This document shows, piece after piece, positions 7,307-17,375 of a stretch of 64,000 nt of DNA; within the stretch, counting starts at the first letter, position 1, and each line of letters begins with the position of its first letter. The position numbers and the translations under genes were made by a program. The notes under the pieces are model-generated. The model saw only the letters and a list, made by a program, of their open reading frames with translations. It was not told where the DNA came from and made no database searches. Source of the stretch: an uncultured SAR86 cluster bacterium (lineage in GTDB: Bacteria; Pseudomonadota; Gammaproteobacteria; Magnimaribacterales; Magnimaribacteraceae); the NCBI GenBank assembly GCA_902554355.1, contig CACDOC010000002.1:21626-85625 (forward strand), in the 5' to 3' direction.

Positions 7307-10123
7307 TTAATCTCCAATTTCTTTAAGTTTGGCAAGTAATTCTGTTTTAAAAATATCATCCTTAATTTCTGCTTCAATTGATAAATACCAAAGATTTTTA
7401 TTCTTCATATCCATACATCTTACAGCGTCCTTTTCTGTCATTAAGATAGGATGATTATCTTCAAAATTTAAATCCTCTTCTTTAAATTGATAGTGATCTG
7501 GGAAACTGTGCTCTACAAGATTAAGACCTAAAGCATTTAATGTATTATAAAACTTAGAAGGGTTTCCTATTCCAGCAACAGCATGCACGTTTCTCGATAA
7601 AGGCCAATCATTTGCAGGAAACCTTCTATTGTCACTTAACCGAACCCATTCCAGTGGTTTGTAGATCATTAAACAATCCTCTTGTATCTCATCTAAATCT
7701 AATCTTTTAGAGGAACTAACGATAAAATCAACATCTTTTAGACGTTCAATAGGTTCTCTTAAAGGGCCAGCAGGCAAACAAAGATTATTTCCTATTCCTC
7801 TTATTCCATCAAAAACAACAATTTCCATATCTCTATCTAGTTTATAGTGCTGTAATCCATCATCACTTATAACTATGTCTGTATCTGTTTCTTCTAACAA
7901 TTTCTTAACAGCTTGAGTCCTGTTAGGAGAAATACAAATTGGTCTATTAGTATTTCTATGAATAATAAGTGGCTCATCTCCTGAATCATCTACTCTCGAG
8001 TTATCATCAATAATTAACGGGTATTGATTTGATTTGCTTCCATAACCTCTACTTACTATTCCTGGTTTATATCCTTGGTCCTCAAGAAGCTTAGATAACC
8101 AAATAACAAAAGGCGTTTTTCCAGAACCTCCTACAATAATATTTCCAACAACTATTACGGGAATATCTGGTTTCCAGGAAAGCTCTGAATTAAGTAAGAA
8201 TTTATTTCTTCTTCTTATTGCTATAGATTTAATAAGTCTAGAAATTGGCCAAAGGATCCACAACCAAAGTCTTTTCTTATACCAACTATCTTCAATAAAG
8301 CTAACTTGATTTATTTCCGTCTCTTCAGGCACAGTCAAATCTGTAATTTCATCTGTTTTAGTTATTTCCTGAGGCTCGTCTTTAAATTGATTCTTGTGGA
8401 GTTCAGCATAATAGCTACCTTTTTCAATAAGAGATGCATGGTCACCTACTTCTACAATCTTTCCATGATCCAATACAACAATCTTATCTGCAGATTCAAT
8501 TGTTGAAAGACGGTGAGCAATAACTAAAGTGGTCTTATTTTTAGATAATTCAACAAGCGCCTCTTGAATATAATTTTCTGATTCTGAATCTAGAGCTGAG
8601 GTTGCCTCATCAAGAATAAGTATAGATGCGTCTTTTAATATGGCTCTTGCTATAGCTATCCTTTGACGTTGACCTCCGGAGAGTAAGACACCATCATCGC
8701 CTGCTTGTGTCTCATATCCATCAGCCATTAATTCTATAAAAGAGTCTGCATTGGCTTTTCTTGCAGCTTCTTTTATTTTATCCAAATCATTATTTGAAGA
8801 TCCATAATTTATATTGTTGGCGATAGTGTCATTAAACAGGGTCACGTTTTGGCTAACCAAGGCTATGTGTGATCTTAAATTAGTTATTTCATATTCCCTT
8901 ATAGATATGTCATCTATCTTTATATCTCCTTCGTATCCATCATAAAACCTAGGAAGTAAGCTCATTAATGTTGTTTTACCAGCACCTGACTTTCCAACAA
9001 AAGCTATGGTTTCTCCTTTCTTAATTAGTAAATTAATATCTTCTAGCGTATTGTCTCCTTCTGCTCCTTCATAAGAGAAATTAAGATTTGAAAAACTTAT
9101 CTCTCCATTAATTTCTTCTGAAGTATAACTACCTTCATTTTTTTCAGGCGTTTCATCCAATTGACTAAATATATCTTCAGCTGCGGCTAGTCCTTTCTGT
9201 ATCTGACTATTAATTTCTGATAATTGTCTTACAGGCTTAGCAAGCATTCCTGCAGCGCTAAAAAAGGCTATAAAAGTACCAGGGGTCATATTAGAAACAA
9301 TAGAAGCATCAAGCGCTAACCATGTTATTAATGCTAAAGCTGCAGAAACAAAAAGCTGAATTAATGGGGAAGCAATTGAATTAGTAGCTTCTAATTTTAG
9401 ATTCTGCTTTCTATTATTGTCACTCGCATTTTTAAATCTGTTGATTTCATAATCTTCTCCACCAAAGGACTTAACTTCTTCATGTCCAGTTATGGTTTCG
9501 GAAGCTACATGTGTTACATCTCCCATCGCTGTCTGAATTCTTCCGCTAATCTTCCTAAGCCTTCTCGCAGCTATACCAACTATTATCGCTATGAAAGGAG
9601 CAGCTATAAAAAGAAACATAGCTAATTTCCAATTAAGAAACATTAAATAAGTAATTAAACCTATAACTAATAAACCTTCACGTATAAAAATTTTTAATGC
9701 ATTTGTAGCCGCACCGGTTACCTGCATTACATTAAAGGTTATTCTCGAGATTAAATGTCCAGAACTATGTTGATCGTAGTAAGAGCTTGGCAATACAGTA
9801 AGTTTATTAAAAAGTTCTGTTCTAATATTATGAACAAGCCTATTGGATATAGAGGAAAGAAGGTAATTTCCTACAAAAAAACCGATACCTCTTACTAACG
9901 CTATAACAATTAGAACTAAAGGCAGAATAAGACGCATGTCCCCAATGGGGTCATTGACGTAATCAATAACTCTCTTAAGCCATTCAGTGGCTGCAACTTG
10001 AGAACCTGAATAAACAGCAAATCCTATAATGCTGACAACAAATAATGGTATATAAGGCAATACATACGAAAGCAATCTACCGTAAAGGCGGATACCTGAT
10101 AGTTTTGTATTTTTACTAGCCAT
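7307..10123 (-). CDS. Fusion: lipid A export ABC transporter MsbA (N-terminal) + tetraacyldisaccharide 4'-kinase LpxK (C-terminal)
   Basis: N-terminal ABC exporter with GKSGAGKTT Walker A and LSGGQRQR signature; C-terminal WYKKRLWLWILWPISRL...IPVIVVGNIIVGGSGKTPFVIWLSKLL...SRGYG LpxK motifs, in one open frame of 938 aa. Confidence 0.92.
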   Translation of the reverse strand: MASKNTKLSGIRLYGRLLSYVLPYIPLFVVSIIGFAVYSGSQVAATEWLKRVIDYVNDPIGDMRLILPLVLIVIALVRGIGFFVGNYLLSSISNRLVHNIRTELFNKLTVLPSSYYDQHSSGHLISRITFNVMQVTGAATNALKIFIREGLLVIGLITYLMFLNWKLAMFLFIAAPFIAIIVGIAARRLRKISGRIQTAMGDVTHVASETITGHEEVKSFGGEDYEINRFKNASDNNRKQNLKLEATNSIASPLIQLFVSAALALITWLALDASIVSNMTPGTFIAFFSAAGMLAKPVRQLSEINSQIQKGLAAAEDIFSQLDETPEKNEGSYTSEEINGEISFSNLNFSYEGAEGDNTLEDINLLIKKGETIAFVGKSGAGKTTLMSLLPRFYDGYEGDIKIDDISIREYEITNLRSHIALVSQNVTLFNDTIANNINYGSSNNDLDKIKEAARKANADSFIELMADGYETQAGDDGVLLSGGQRQRIAIARAILKDASILILDEATSALDSESENYIQEALVELSKNKTTLVIAHRLSTIESADKIVVLDHGKIVEVGDHASLIEKGSYYAELHKNQFKDEPQEITKTDEITDLTVPEETEINQVSFIEDSWYKKRLWLWILWPISRLIKSIAIRRRNKFLLNSELSWKPDIPVIVVGNIIVGGSGKTPFVIWLSKLLEDQGYKPGIVSRGYGSKSNQYPLIIDDNSRVDDSGDEPLIIHRNTNRPICISPNRTQAVKKLLEETDTDIVISDDGLQHYKLDRDMEIVVFDGIRGIGNNLCLPAGPLREPIERLKDVDFIVSSSKRLDLDEIQEDCLMIYKPLEWVRLSDNRRFPANDWPLSRNVHAVAGIGNPSKFYNTLNALGLNLVEHSFPDHYQFKEEDLNFEDNHPILMTEKDAVRCMDMKNKNLWYLSIEAEIKDDIFKTELLAKLKEIGD

Positions 10124-10129
10124 AGGACT

Positions 10130-10813
10130 CTATTCTAGATTCAATAACCTATCCAGTCGACTTGAGACATTTTTATCGTGAGTTGCAATAATTAAGCTAA
10201 TATTGAGATCTTGACTTAAATCAATTACAAGATTCATAAAATTATCCACATTCTTCCTATCTAAACTTCCTGTTGGTTCATCCATTAATATTGATGATGG
10301 CTTATTTATGATTGACCTTGCAATTGCAACTCTTTGTCTTTCGCCTCCAGAAAGCTGATTAGGTTTACTGCCTTCTTTAGCTTTCAGATCAACTTTATCT
10401 AATATATCTTTAGCTTCTTTTAAACTATTTTCTTTAGATTTACCGGATAACCATAAAGGCAAGGCTACATTCTCGATGGCACTAAATTCTGGTAGTAAAT
10501 GATGAAATTGATAAACAAACCCAATATTCTTATTTCTAAATTTAGCTCTATCATCTCTATCTAATAAGACAATATCCTTTCCATTGAAATTAACTTCACC
10601 TGAATCAGGCAAGTCCAGTCCCGCTAGAATATGAAGAAGTGTTGATTTTCCACATCCTGAGACTCCAGTTAAACCTATACGTTCTCCCTCTTTAACTGAA
10701 AAACTCAAATTACTTAAGACAGTAAGTTGCTCATCAGCTTGGTCATAGGTTTTGTTTATATTGACACAATTGATTAAATCATTATTCATATTTAAGTGCC
10801 TCTGCTGGTTCAA
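10130..10813 (-). CDS. lolD: Lipoprotein-releasing system ATP-binding protein
   Basis: GVSGCGKSTLLHILAGLDLPDSGEV...LSGGERQRVAIARS; true start may be the internal Met (MNNDLIN). Confidence 0.95.
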   Translation of the reverse strand: MNQQRHLNMNNDLINCVNINKTYDQADEQLTVLSNLSFSVKEGERIGLTGVSGCGKSTLLHILAGLDLPDSGEVNFNGKDIVLLDRDDRAKFRNKNIGFVYQFHHLLPEFSAIENVALPLWLSGKSKENSLKEAKDILDKVDLKAKEGSKPNQLSGGERQRVAIARSIINKPSSILMDEPTGSLDRKNVDNFMNLVIDLSQDLNISLIIATHDKNVSSRLDRLLNLE

Positions 10814-12026
10814 CTTTCGAAGCTATCTTAGCTGGGTAAACACTAGCAATTGATGCTAAGAAAAAGGAAATAACACAAATAGAAAAAATCCAAATTCTTC
10901 TAATGTCTATAGGAAAATAATCTATGAAGTATACTTTCATAAAATGAATTCCAAATAGACTCTCAATAAAGCTAACGATTGATCCAAAGTAGGTTGTTAC
11001 AAGTAATCCCATTAACAACCCAATAATTACACCTACTAAACCTATTAGGAAACCAAAGAATAAAAAAATGTTCTTAATTAAACGATTCGTAGCCCCTAAA
11101 GAAATTAAGATAGCAATCTGAGATTCTTTCTCCTTAATTGTCATAATAAGCATAGACATTAAGTTATATGACGATATGAGAACTAATGTCATTAGCATAA
11201 AAGCAACTAAAAACCTTTCCATTTGAATAGCTTCAAACAGGGTTCCATAAGTTGTCTCCCAAGTGCTAGCTTTATAATTTTTTTTAAATTCTTTATTGAT
11301 CCTTACTAAATCTGATCTAATGTAATCTTTAGCGTTAAATAGATTTGAATATCTTATTCTAATTCCATGCACAGATTCCCCAGTTCTTAATAATTTAGAG
11401 GCTTTGTTCGTATTTAAATAAACATAACTCTGATCAATTTCTGGGGCGCCTAAACTAAAAATTCCAGTAATCTTAAATTTCTTTGTTCTAGGTAAAATTC
11501 CTGCCAGTCCTAAGGTTGTTTCAGGTACAAGTATATTTACTGAGTCTCCTACTGTTAAACCCAATTGAATAGCTAAAATATCTCCTATTACTAAGTTGTA
11601 GCCATTACCTTTTAATGAATCCATAGACCCTTCAATAAAGTGTTCTTCGATTGTTGAAACATTCTTTTCGTATTTCGGGTCTATTCCAAATATGTAAACT
11701 CCTTTTAGATAAGTTCCAGAACTTAACAAGCCTTGCGTTTCTATATAAGGTGCAATTCCTAAAACATTAGAATTGAGCATTAAAGATTCGCTTAAACCTT
11801 CGATCTCGGTCTTAGAAATATTTCCTTGTATAGAAGCATGAGGAATGGCCTGAAGTATTCTAGTTTTTAATTCTCGTTCAAAACCATTCATGACTGAAGT
11901 AACAAGTATCAAAATAGCTACTCCGATGGCAATTCCTGCAAGGGCCATTCCAGATTGGAATGAGATAAAACCTTGACCTTTGCTTTTGAAGTATCTTAGA
12001 GCAATAAAAAGAGATATATTTTTCAT
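10782..12026 (-). CDS. Lipoprotein-releasing system transmembrane protein (LolC/LolE type)
   Basis: FIALRYFKSKGQGFISFQSGMALAGIAIGVAILILVTSVMNGFERELKTRIL...SVYPAKIASKVEPAEALKYE. Confidence 0.95.
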   Translation of the reverse strand: MKNISLFIALRYFKSKGQGFISFQSGMALAGIAIGVAILILVTSVMNGFERELKTRILQAIPHASIQGNISKTEIEGLSESLMLNSNVLGIAPYIETQGLLSSGTYLKGVYIFGIDPKYEKNVSTIEEHFIEGSMDSLKGNGYNLVIGDILAIQLGLTVGDSVNILVPETTLGLAGILPRTKKFKITGIFSLGAPEIDQSYVYLNTNKASKLLRTGESVHGIRIRYSNLFNAKDYIRSDLVRINKEFKKNYKASTWETTYGTLFEAIQMERFLVAFMLMTLVLISSYNLMSMLIMTIKEKESQIAILISLGATNRLIKNIFLFFGFLIGLVGVIIGLLMGLLVTTYFGSIVSFIESLFGIHFMKVYFIDYFPIDIRRIWIFSICVISFFLASIASVYPAKIASKVEPAEALKYE

Positions 12027-12055
12027 AAGAACCCTATATCACTGTAAGGAAAGAA

Positions 12056-13492
12056 TTAGGCTGATTTTGGGTTATCTTCTTTCTTTTTGTATGGAGGCAC
12101 TAAACCTGCGAGTTTGTTTAGATTCAACCAAGACTGCTTATATACAGATTTAGCATGACTAAATTCTTTAAAGCCATCATGCCCATGATAAGAACCCATT
12201 CCACTAGGACCTACTCCACCAAATGGTAAATCCTCCATTGTTATATGGGAGATAACATCATTTACAGTAACACCACCAGAAGTAGTATTATCAAGAACAT
12301 AATCCTTTTCTCTAGAGTCTTCACCAAAATAATACAGCCCCAAAGGTCTATCCTTGCTATTAATATAATTTACTGTTTCAGAAACATCTTTGTATGTTTT
12401 TACTGGTAAAACAGGACCGAAAATCTCTTCCTGCATAACTTGCATATCTTCAGTAGGATTTAAAATAATGGTAGGGGGTATTTTATGGTGAGGTTGCTGA
12501 CTAAAATCTTCATTAGAAGGGTTAATCTCGACAACATCAGCTCCTTTTTCTTTTGCATCAGAAATGTAACCTTGAATACGATCATAATGCTTTTGATTAA
12601 TAATCGATGTGAAATCTTCATTATCTTTCATATCAGGATACATCTCTGAAGTCACTTCAACAGAGGCTTGAACAAATTCATCTACACTATCTTCAGGAAC
12701 TAGAGCATAATCAGGAGCTAAGCAAATTTGACCTGCATTCATTGTTTTGCCTTGCATAACTCTGGTAGCCGTCTCTTTAATTTTAGAAGATTTACCGACT
12801 ACAACTGGAGATTTTCCTCCAAGCTCTAGAGTCAGGGGCACTAAATTGTCTGAAGCTGCTTTCATTACATGTTTAGCAATAGCAGTGCCACCAGTAAAAA
12901 TTAAGTGATCAAAAGCTAGTCCACTAAATGCAGCTCCAACTTCAGGATCACCGGTAAATACTGCAATCTCTGATTCATCAAAAAACTCTTCTATCATAGA
13001 TTTTGTAAGATCAGAAGACGAAGGAGTAAGCTCAGAAGGCTTTAACATTACTCTATTGCCAGCTGATAAAATTCCACCCAGAGGAGCTAGAGCGAGGTTT
13101 AAAGGAAAATTCCAGGGACTAATTGCACCGACAACACCTTTAGGCTGATATCTTATTTCTGCTTTAGCTCCTAAAAGAGATAAAACTGGCCCTAAAGGAG
13201 CTATAGCAGCCTTTCTTTTCTCAGTTTTCATCCACTTCTTTAAGTTCTTTTTTGCGTGAAGCATAGGCCCTATCACAGACTGTACTTCTGTTGCTGCAGA
13301 CATTACTGGATCTCTATTTCCAAAATCATCTTGTAAAGCAGAAATTATTTCTTTCTCATATTTTGTAACCATAGATACCACTCTATCTAACCGATCAGCT
13401 CTCAGCTCTAAACTAGGAGCTCCTTCTTTAATATTTAAGCTCTTTTGAAGCTCCAATACACGATGCATATTTTGTATAGTTTCGTTACTCAT
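12056..13492 (-). CDS. Aldehyde dehydrogenase (coniferyl aldehyde dehydrogenase-like)
   Basis: GAISPWNFPLNLALAPLGGILSAGNRVMLKPSE...LELGGKSPVVV...NAGQICLAPDY. Confidence 0.9.
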   Translation of the reverse strand: MSNETIQNMHRVLELQKSLNIKEGAPSLELRADRLDRVVSMVTKYEKEIISALQDDFGNRDPVMSAATEVQSVIGPMLHAKKNLKKWMKTEKRKAAIAPLGPVLSLLGAKAEIRYQPKGVVGAISPWNFPLNLALAPLGGILSAGNRVMLKPSELTPSSSDLTKSMIEEFFDESEIAVFTGDPEVGAAFSGLAFDHLIFTGGTAIAKHVMKAASDNLVPLTLELGGKSPVVVGKSSKIKETATRVMQGKTMNAGQICLAPDYALVPEDSVDEFVQASVEVTSEMYPDMKDNEDFTSIINQKHYDRIQGYISDAKEKGADVVEINPSNEDFSQQPHHKIPPTIILNPTEDMQVMQEEIFGPVLPVKTYKDVSETVNYINSKDRPLGLYYFGEDSREKDYVLDNTTSGGVTVNDVISHITMEDLPFGGVGPSGMGSYHGHDGFKEFSHAKSVYKQSWLNLNKLAGLVPPYKKKEDNPKSA

Positions 13493-13506
13493 AAATTACC
13501 CCTTAT

Positions 13507-14400
13507 TTAAACTGATCTTTTAGCCTTGTCTTTTTCATTACTACTTTTAATCGTTTCACGTATTGCTTCCCAATCTTTGTCTTCAAGCGAAGCTAAGGCC
13601 CTATAAAAGGTTCCACCCGTTAAGTATTCTGCTCCATCAATAGCAATAGTTTGACCATTTAAATAGTTACAACCGTCAGACATAAGAAAAGTGGCTAAGT
13701 TCCCTAATTCTTCCATTTCACCTACTCTACCCATAGGGTTTTGACTATATGCACCACCTGAATCAGAAGCAGCCGCATCTGGATCTTGACCAGGAGATAA
13801 TCTAGCCCAGGCACCCTCTGTAGGAAAAGGCCCTGGAGCTATAGCGTTTATTCTTATACCTGTTTTACCCCATTCCGTTGCCAAAGATTGCGTCATAGCA
13901 TGAATGCCGCTCTTTGACATAGCAGAAGGCACTGTAAAAGCTGATCCTGTCCAAACCCAAGTAGCTAATATTGATATTATATTTCCTCCCATCCCAAGCT
14001 CTAACCACCTTCTTCCAACTGAGTGAGTTACATAAAATGTTCCATGAAAGACAATGCTAGCAATAGCATCAAAACCTCTATGAGAAAGATCTTGCGTTCT
14101 AGAAATGAAATTTCCAGCAGCATTATTGACTAAACCATGTATGGGGGCTTCTTCAAAAATTTCACTTATAGTGTTATCTACATCTTGAGGTCCTCTTATA
14201 TCTAAACCGTAACATTTAACAGAACCTCCTTGTTCATCCATAAGTTCTTTAGCAGTGTCTTCTAATACACCTACCCTTCTTCCACAAATTAGAACTTCTG
14301 CTCCGTATTTCAAAAAATATCTAGACATCTCTTTTCCCAGACCAGAACCGCCGCCAGTCACAAGAATTCTTTTTCCTTTAAGTAGATCGTCTTTAAACAT
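13507..14400 (-). CDS. SDR family oxidoreductase
   Basis: GKRILVTGGGSGLGKEMSRYFLKYGA...VNNAAGNF..., short-chain dehydrogenase fold. Confidence 0.9.
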   Translation of the reverse strand: MFKDDLLKGKRILVTGGGSGLGKEMSRYFLKYGAEVLICGRRVGVLEDTAKELMDEQGGSVKCYGLDIRGPQDVDNTISEIFEEAPIHGLVNNAAGNFISRTQDLSHRGFDAIASIVFHGTFYVTHSVGRRWLELGMGGNIISILATWVWTGSAFTVPSAMSKSGIHAMTQSLATEWGKTGIRINAIAPGPFPTEGAWARLSPGQDPDAAASDSGGAYSQNPMGRVGEMEELGNLATFLMSDGCNYLNGQTIAIDGAEYLTGGTFYRALASLEDKDWEAIRETIKSSNEKDKAKRSV

Positions 14401-14469
14401 GCTATCTCCTTTATTAATTTAGGCTTGATACTATATCAAATTAATGTATTTTAACGTTTATTTTATTAA

Positions 14470-15726
14470 CTATGGTAAGTCAGAAGTTTCTTCAGAATAA
14501 CTTTGATAATCATTTCTATAGTTTTTTTCTTTAATCCATTTATGCCTTCTATTTGTTAAAACAAAGAAAAGTGTAATCAGCATTAAAAATGAACTCAATA
14601 AATAAGGGTAACAAGGACTTAATACATATAAGGGCATTGAAATGATTGGTGAAATAACGTGCCCTACAGGTATTACCATACCTAAAAAGCCACTAGCTGA
14701 GCCTTGGTGTTCTTTACCAACTGATAGAGAAAGAGACGATGATACACCTGGACCTAGCATTCCACCGCCTAGACCATAGAAAAATAAAGAAATATAAATA
14801 TGAACCAAAGTAGTGCTATATGCTATTCCAAGTAAGGAAAAGAATATAAATAAGGCCCCTAATCGGATTAAAGATCCTGGAGAAGTCTGCAATCTGTCAG
14901 CTATGAGGAGTTGTCCGTTTAAAATACCAACGGCGGCTAACATAAAACCAACACTTGCCAGGGCAATGTAGTTTGAAGAATTAGGATCAATTACGTCTTG
15001 GAAGTAAAAAGAAGATGTTTGAACCAAAGCTGCATTGCAAATACCAAAAGCAGTAGAAACTATTAAAAATGGCCAAACACGGTAATCAAATAAAGAAATC
15101 TTAGTTGAATTATCTTTACTCTTAACTAAAGGTGGCGATTTTTCTTTAATTATTAAAAAGATAACAAATAGAGCCCCTAAAGCAAAAAGATAAAAAGGAG
15201 CTGTGTAAGAGATTAACAGCAAAACACCTGCTAAAGCTGGTCCTAGAATTCTTCCCATTGAAAAACCTGAATCTAGCCTTGCAAAGGCTCTACTTCTATC
15301 TTCAATTGAAGATATATCTGCTATCCAACCTCCAGAAGCTGGTCTAGTTGCGCTCCCAAACATTCCATTTAACAACCTTGCTGCCACCAATAGAACAAAA
15401 AGAATCAAACCGGTAAGCTTTTGGGCTTGACCTAAAGAAATAGTAAAACTGAATAGTATCAAAGAAATTGCAAATCCTGATAAACCAATAATAACTACTT
15501 TTTTTCTTCCTATTGAGTCGCTCAAGGAGCCCCAGAAAGGGCTAAAAAGCATCCAAAAAAAAGCTGAAGTCGCAAATATAGATCCAATTTGTATTTCAGT
15601 TAAACCTAAATCTCTAGCTAAAGGAGGAATAGTAATAAAGATTACTGATTGACCAGCGCCAACGCATAACAAACCTGCAGCTAAAATCCAAATGGTATTA
15701 GGTAATTTAGTTACTTCTCTACTCAT
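14470..15726 (-). CDS. MFS transporter
   Basis: 12-TM pattern; PFWGSLSDSIGRKKVVIIG MFS motif. Confidence 0.92.
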   Translation of the reverse strand: MSREVTKLPNTIWILAAGLLCVGAGQSVIFITIPPLARDLGLTEIQIGSIFATSAFFWMLFSPFWGSLSDSIGRKKVVIIGLSGFAISLILFSFTISLGQAQKLTGLILFVLLVAARLLNGMFGSATRPASGGWIADISSIEDRSRAFARLDSGFSMGRILGPALAGVLLLISYTAPFYLFALGALFVIFLIIKEKSPPLVKSKDNSTKISLFDYRVWPFLIVSTAFGICNAALVQTSSFYFQDVIDPNSSNYIALASVGFMLAAVGILNGQLLIADRLQTSPGSLIRLGALFIFFSLLGIAYSTTLVHIYISLFFYGLGGGMLGPGVSSSLSLSVGKEHQGSASGFLGMVIPVGHVISPIISMPLYVLSPCYPYLLSSFLMLITLFFVLTNRRHKWIKEKNYRNDYQSYSEETSDLP

Positions 15727-16282
15727 AAGTCATGATCAGCATATGAATCTTATTATTCTTGGGATCATGTACTAAATATTCGTAATAACTCGAAAGGTTA
15801 TGAGACCATTCATGTTCATACACTTGTGATTCATTAAATGATGAATTGAAGTCCCTGCATCTCTCTAAAAAATAACATATAGAGCCTTCAGTAATAAAAA
15901 CATCTAGTAATTTCTTAACATCCGTTAAAGCCACTTTAGAAATAGGTGGACAGGACCATTTAGGAGAAGAAACAATTTGTATGATTTCATTTTTAATATG
16001 CCCTTCAGAAAACTTTACAAAATCCTTTTCATTAAGGTTATTAATTAAAAAAGGTCCGTGCTTACCAGCACTTTTTTGAGTGTAATGATCAAAAAATAGC
16101 TCTTGATAAACAAAATTATTTAAAAGCGAGTGAAAAAAAATTCTTTTGGTAACTTGAGAGAATTCAGGTTCAGTTTGTAATGTAATTAATCTAAGTAAGC
16201 CATGTTCGTGAAGACGAATTAGATACTTATTTTCTACATTAAATTTATACCTATTTTCTAGTGATAAAATATTACTGCTCAA
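15719..16282 (-). CDS. Hypothetical protein, family not recognised
   Basis: 187-aa ORF overlapping both trpS (4 bp) and the MFS gene (8 bp); operon-like packing supports coding. Confidence 0.75.
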   Translation of the reverse strand: MSSNILSLENRYKFNVENKYLIRLHEHGLLRLITLQTEPEFSQVTKRIFFHSLLNNFVYQELFFDHYTQKSAGKHGPFLINNLNEKDFVKFSEGHIKNEIIQIVSSPKWSCPPISKVALTDVKKLLDVFITEGSICYFLERCRDFNSSFNESQVYEHEWSHNLSSYYEYLVHDPKNNKIHMLIMTYE

Positions 16283-17289
16283 AATCCTTTTATACCTAAT
16301 GCCTGTCTTACTTCTTTAATAATTGGCTCGGAAATTGATAAAGCCTTTTCTGAACCGTCTACTAATGTTTTTTCAACAAATGATGGATCTTTAATAATCT
16401 TGTTGTATTCATTTTTAAAGGGTTTTAAAAAGGAACTAAGTTCTTCAAATAAAACTTTTTTTGCTTCTCCCCACGCTATTCCTTCTTGATAAAGCTTCTG
16501 CATTTCGTCAATCTTATCTTTAGGGCTAATTGCCTTGTAAATGTCAAAAATATTAGAATCAGATACTTCTTTAGGCTCTCCGGGTTCAAGTGAATTAGTC
16601 TTAATTTTCATGACCAATTTTCTTAATGCTCCTTCTTCACTAAATATAGGAATAGTATTCTCATAAGATTTACTCATCTTTCTTCCATCAATACCAGGAA
16701 GTACTCCTGTATTTTTATCAATTATTGCTTCAGGTGCTGTGAGTATTTCTCCATAGTGATGATTAAATTTGAGAGCTATATCTCTAGTCATTTCTATATG
16801 TTGTTTCTGATCTTGACCAACTGGAACTGAGTCTGCTTTAAACATTAAAATATCAGCTGCCATCAGAATAGGATAGTTGAAAAGACCCATATTGATGCCC
16901 TTATCAATATCTTCAATTTTCTTTGCTTGATTATCAGATACTGCTGCTTTATAAGCATGTGCTCTATTTAACAACCCCTTTGAAGCTAAACAACTCAAAA
17001 TCCAGGCAAGTTCAAATATATAAGGTATGTCTGATTGTCTATAAAAAATAACTTTTTTCGGATCAAGACCACATGCAAGCCAGCATGCAGCAATATCAAA
17101 ACTAGATTGATGTCTTAATTGCGAATCTGAATTTTTAATTAAAGAGTGATAATCAGCTAAAAATAAAAAAGACATGGTATCTGTTTTTTCACTAGCCTTT
17201 ATAGCAGGCAATATTGCACCTACTAAATTCCCTAAATGAGGATCACCCGTGGTGGTGATTCCTGTTAAAACTCTATGTTCTTTACTCAC
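16279..17289 (-). CDS. trpS: Tryptophanyl-tRNA synthetase
   Basis: TGITTTGDPHLGNLVGAI...DGRKMSKSYENTIPIF (HIGH-like and KMSKS motifs). Confidence 0.97.
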   Translation of the reverse strand: MSKEHRVLTGITTTGDPHLGNLVGAILPAIKASEKTDTMSFLFLADYHSLIKNSDSQLRHQSSFDIAACWLACGLDPKKVIFYRQSDIPYIFELAWILSCLASKGLLNRAHAYKAAVSDNQAKKIEDIDKGINMGLFNYPILMAADILMFKADSVPVGQDQKQHIEMTRDIALKFNHHYGEILTAPEAIIDKNTGVLPGIDGRKMSKSYENTIPIFSEEGALRKLVMKIKTNSLEPGEPKEVSDSNIFDIYKAISPKDKIDEMQKLYQEGIAWGEAKKVLFEELSSFLKPFKNEYNKIIKDPSFVEKTLVDGSEKALSISEPIIKEVRQALGIKGF

Positions 17290-17375
17290 AAAAACTCCGG
17301 TAAGTATTCTAACTCATGTAAAAAATAAAGTACTTGATAAGTAACCTATTTGGATTATTATTTTAACAGTATTTT

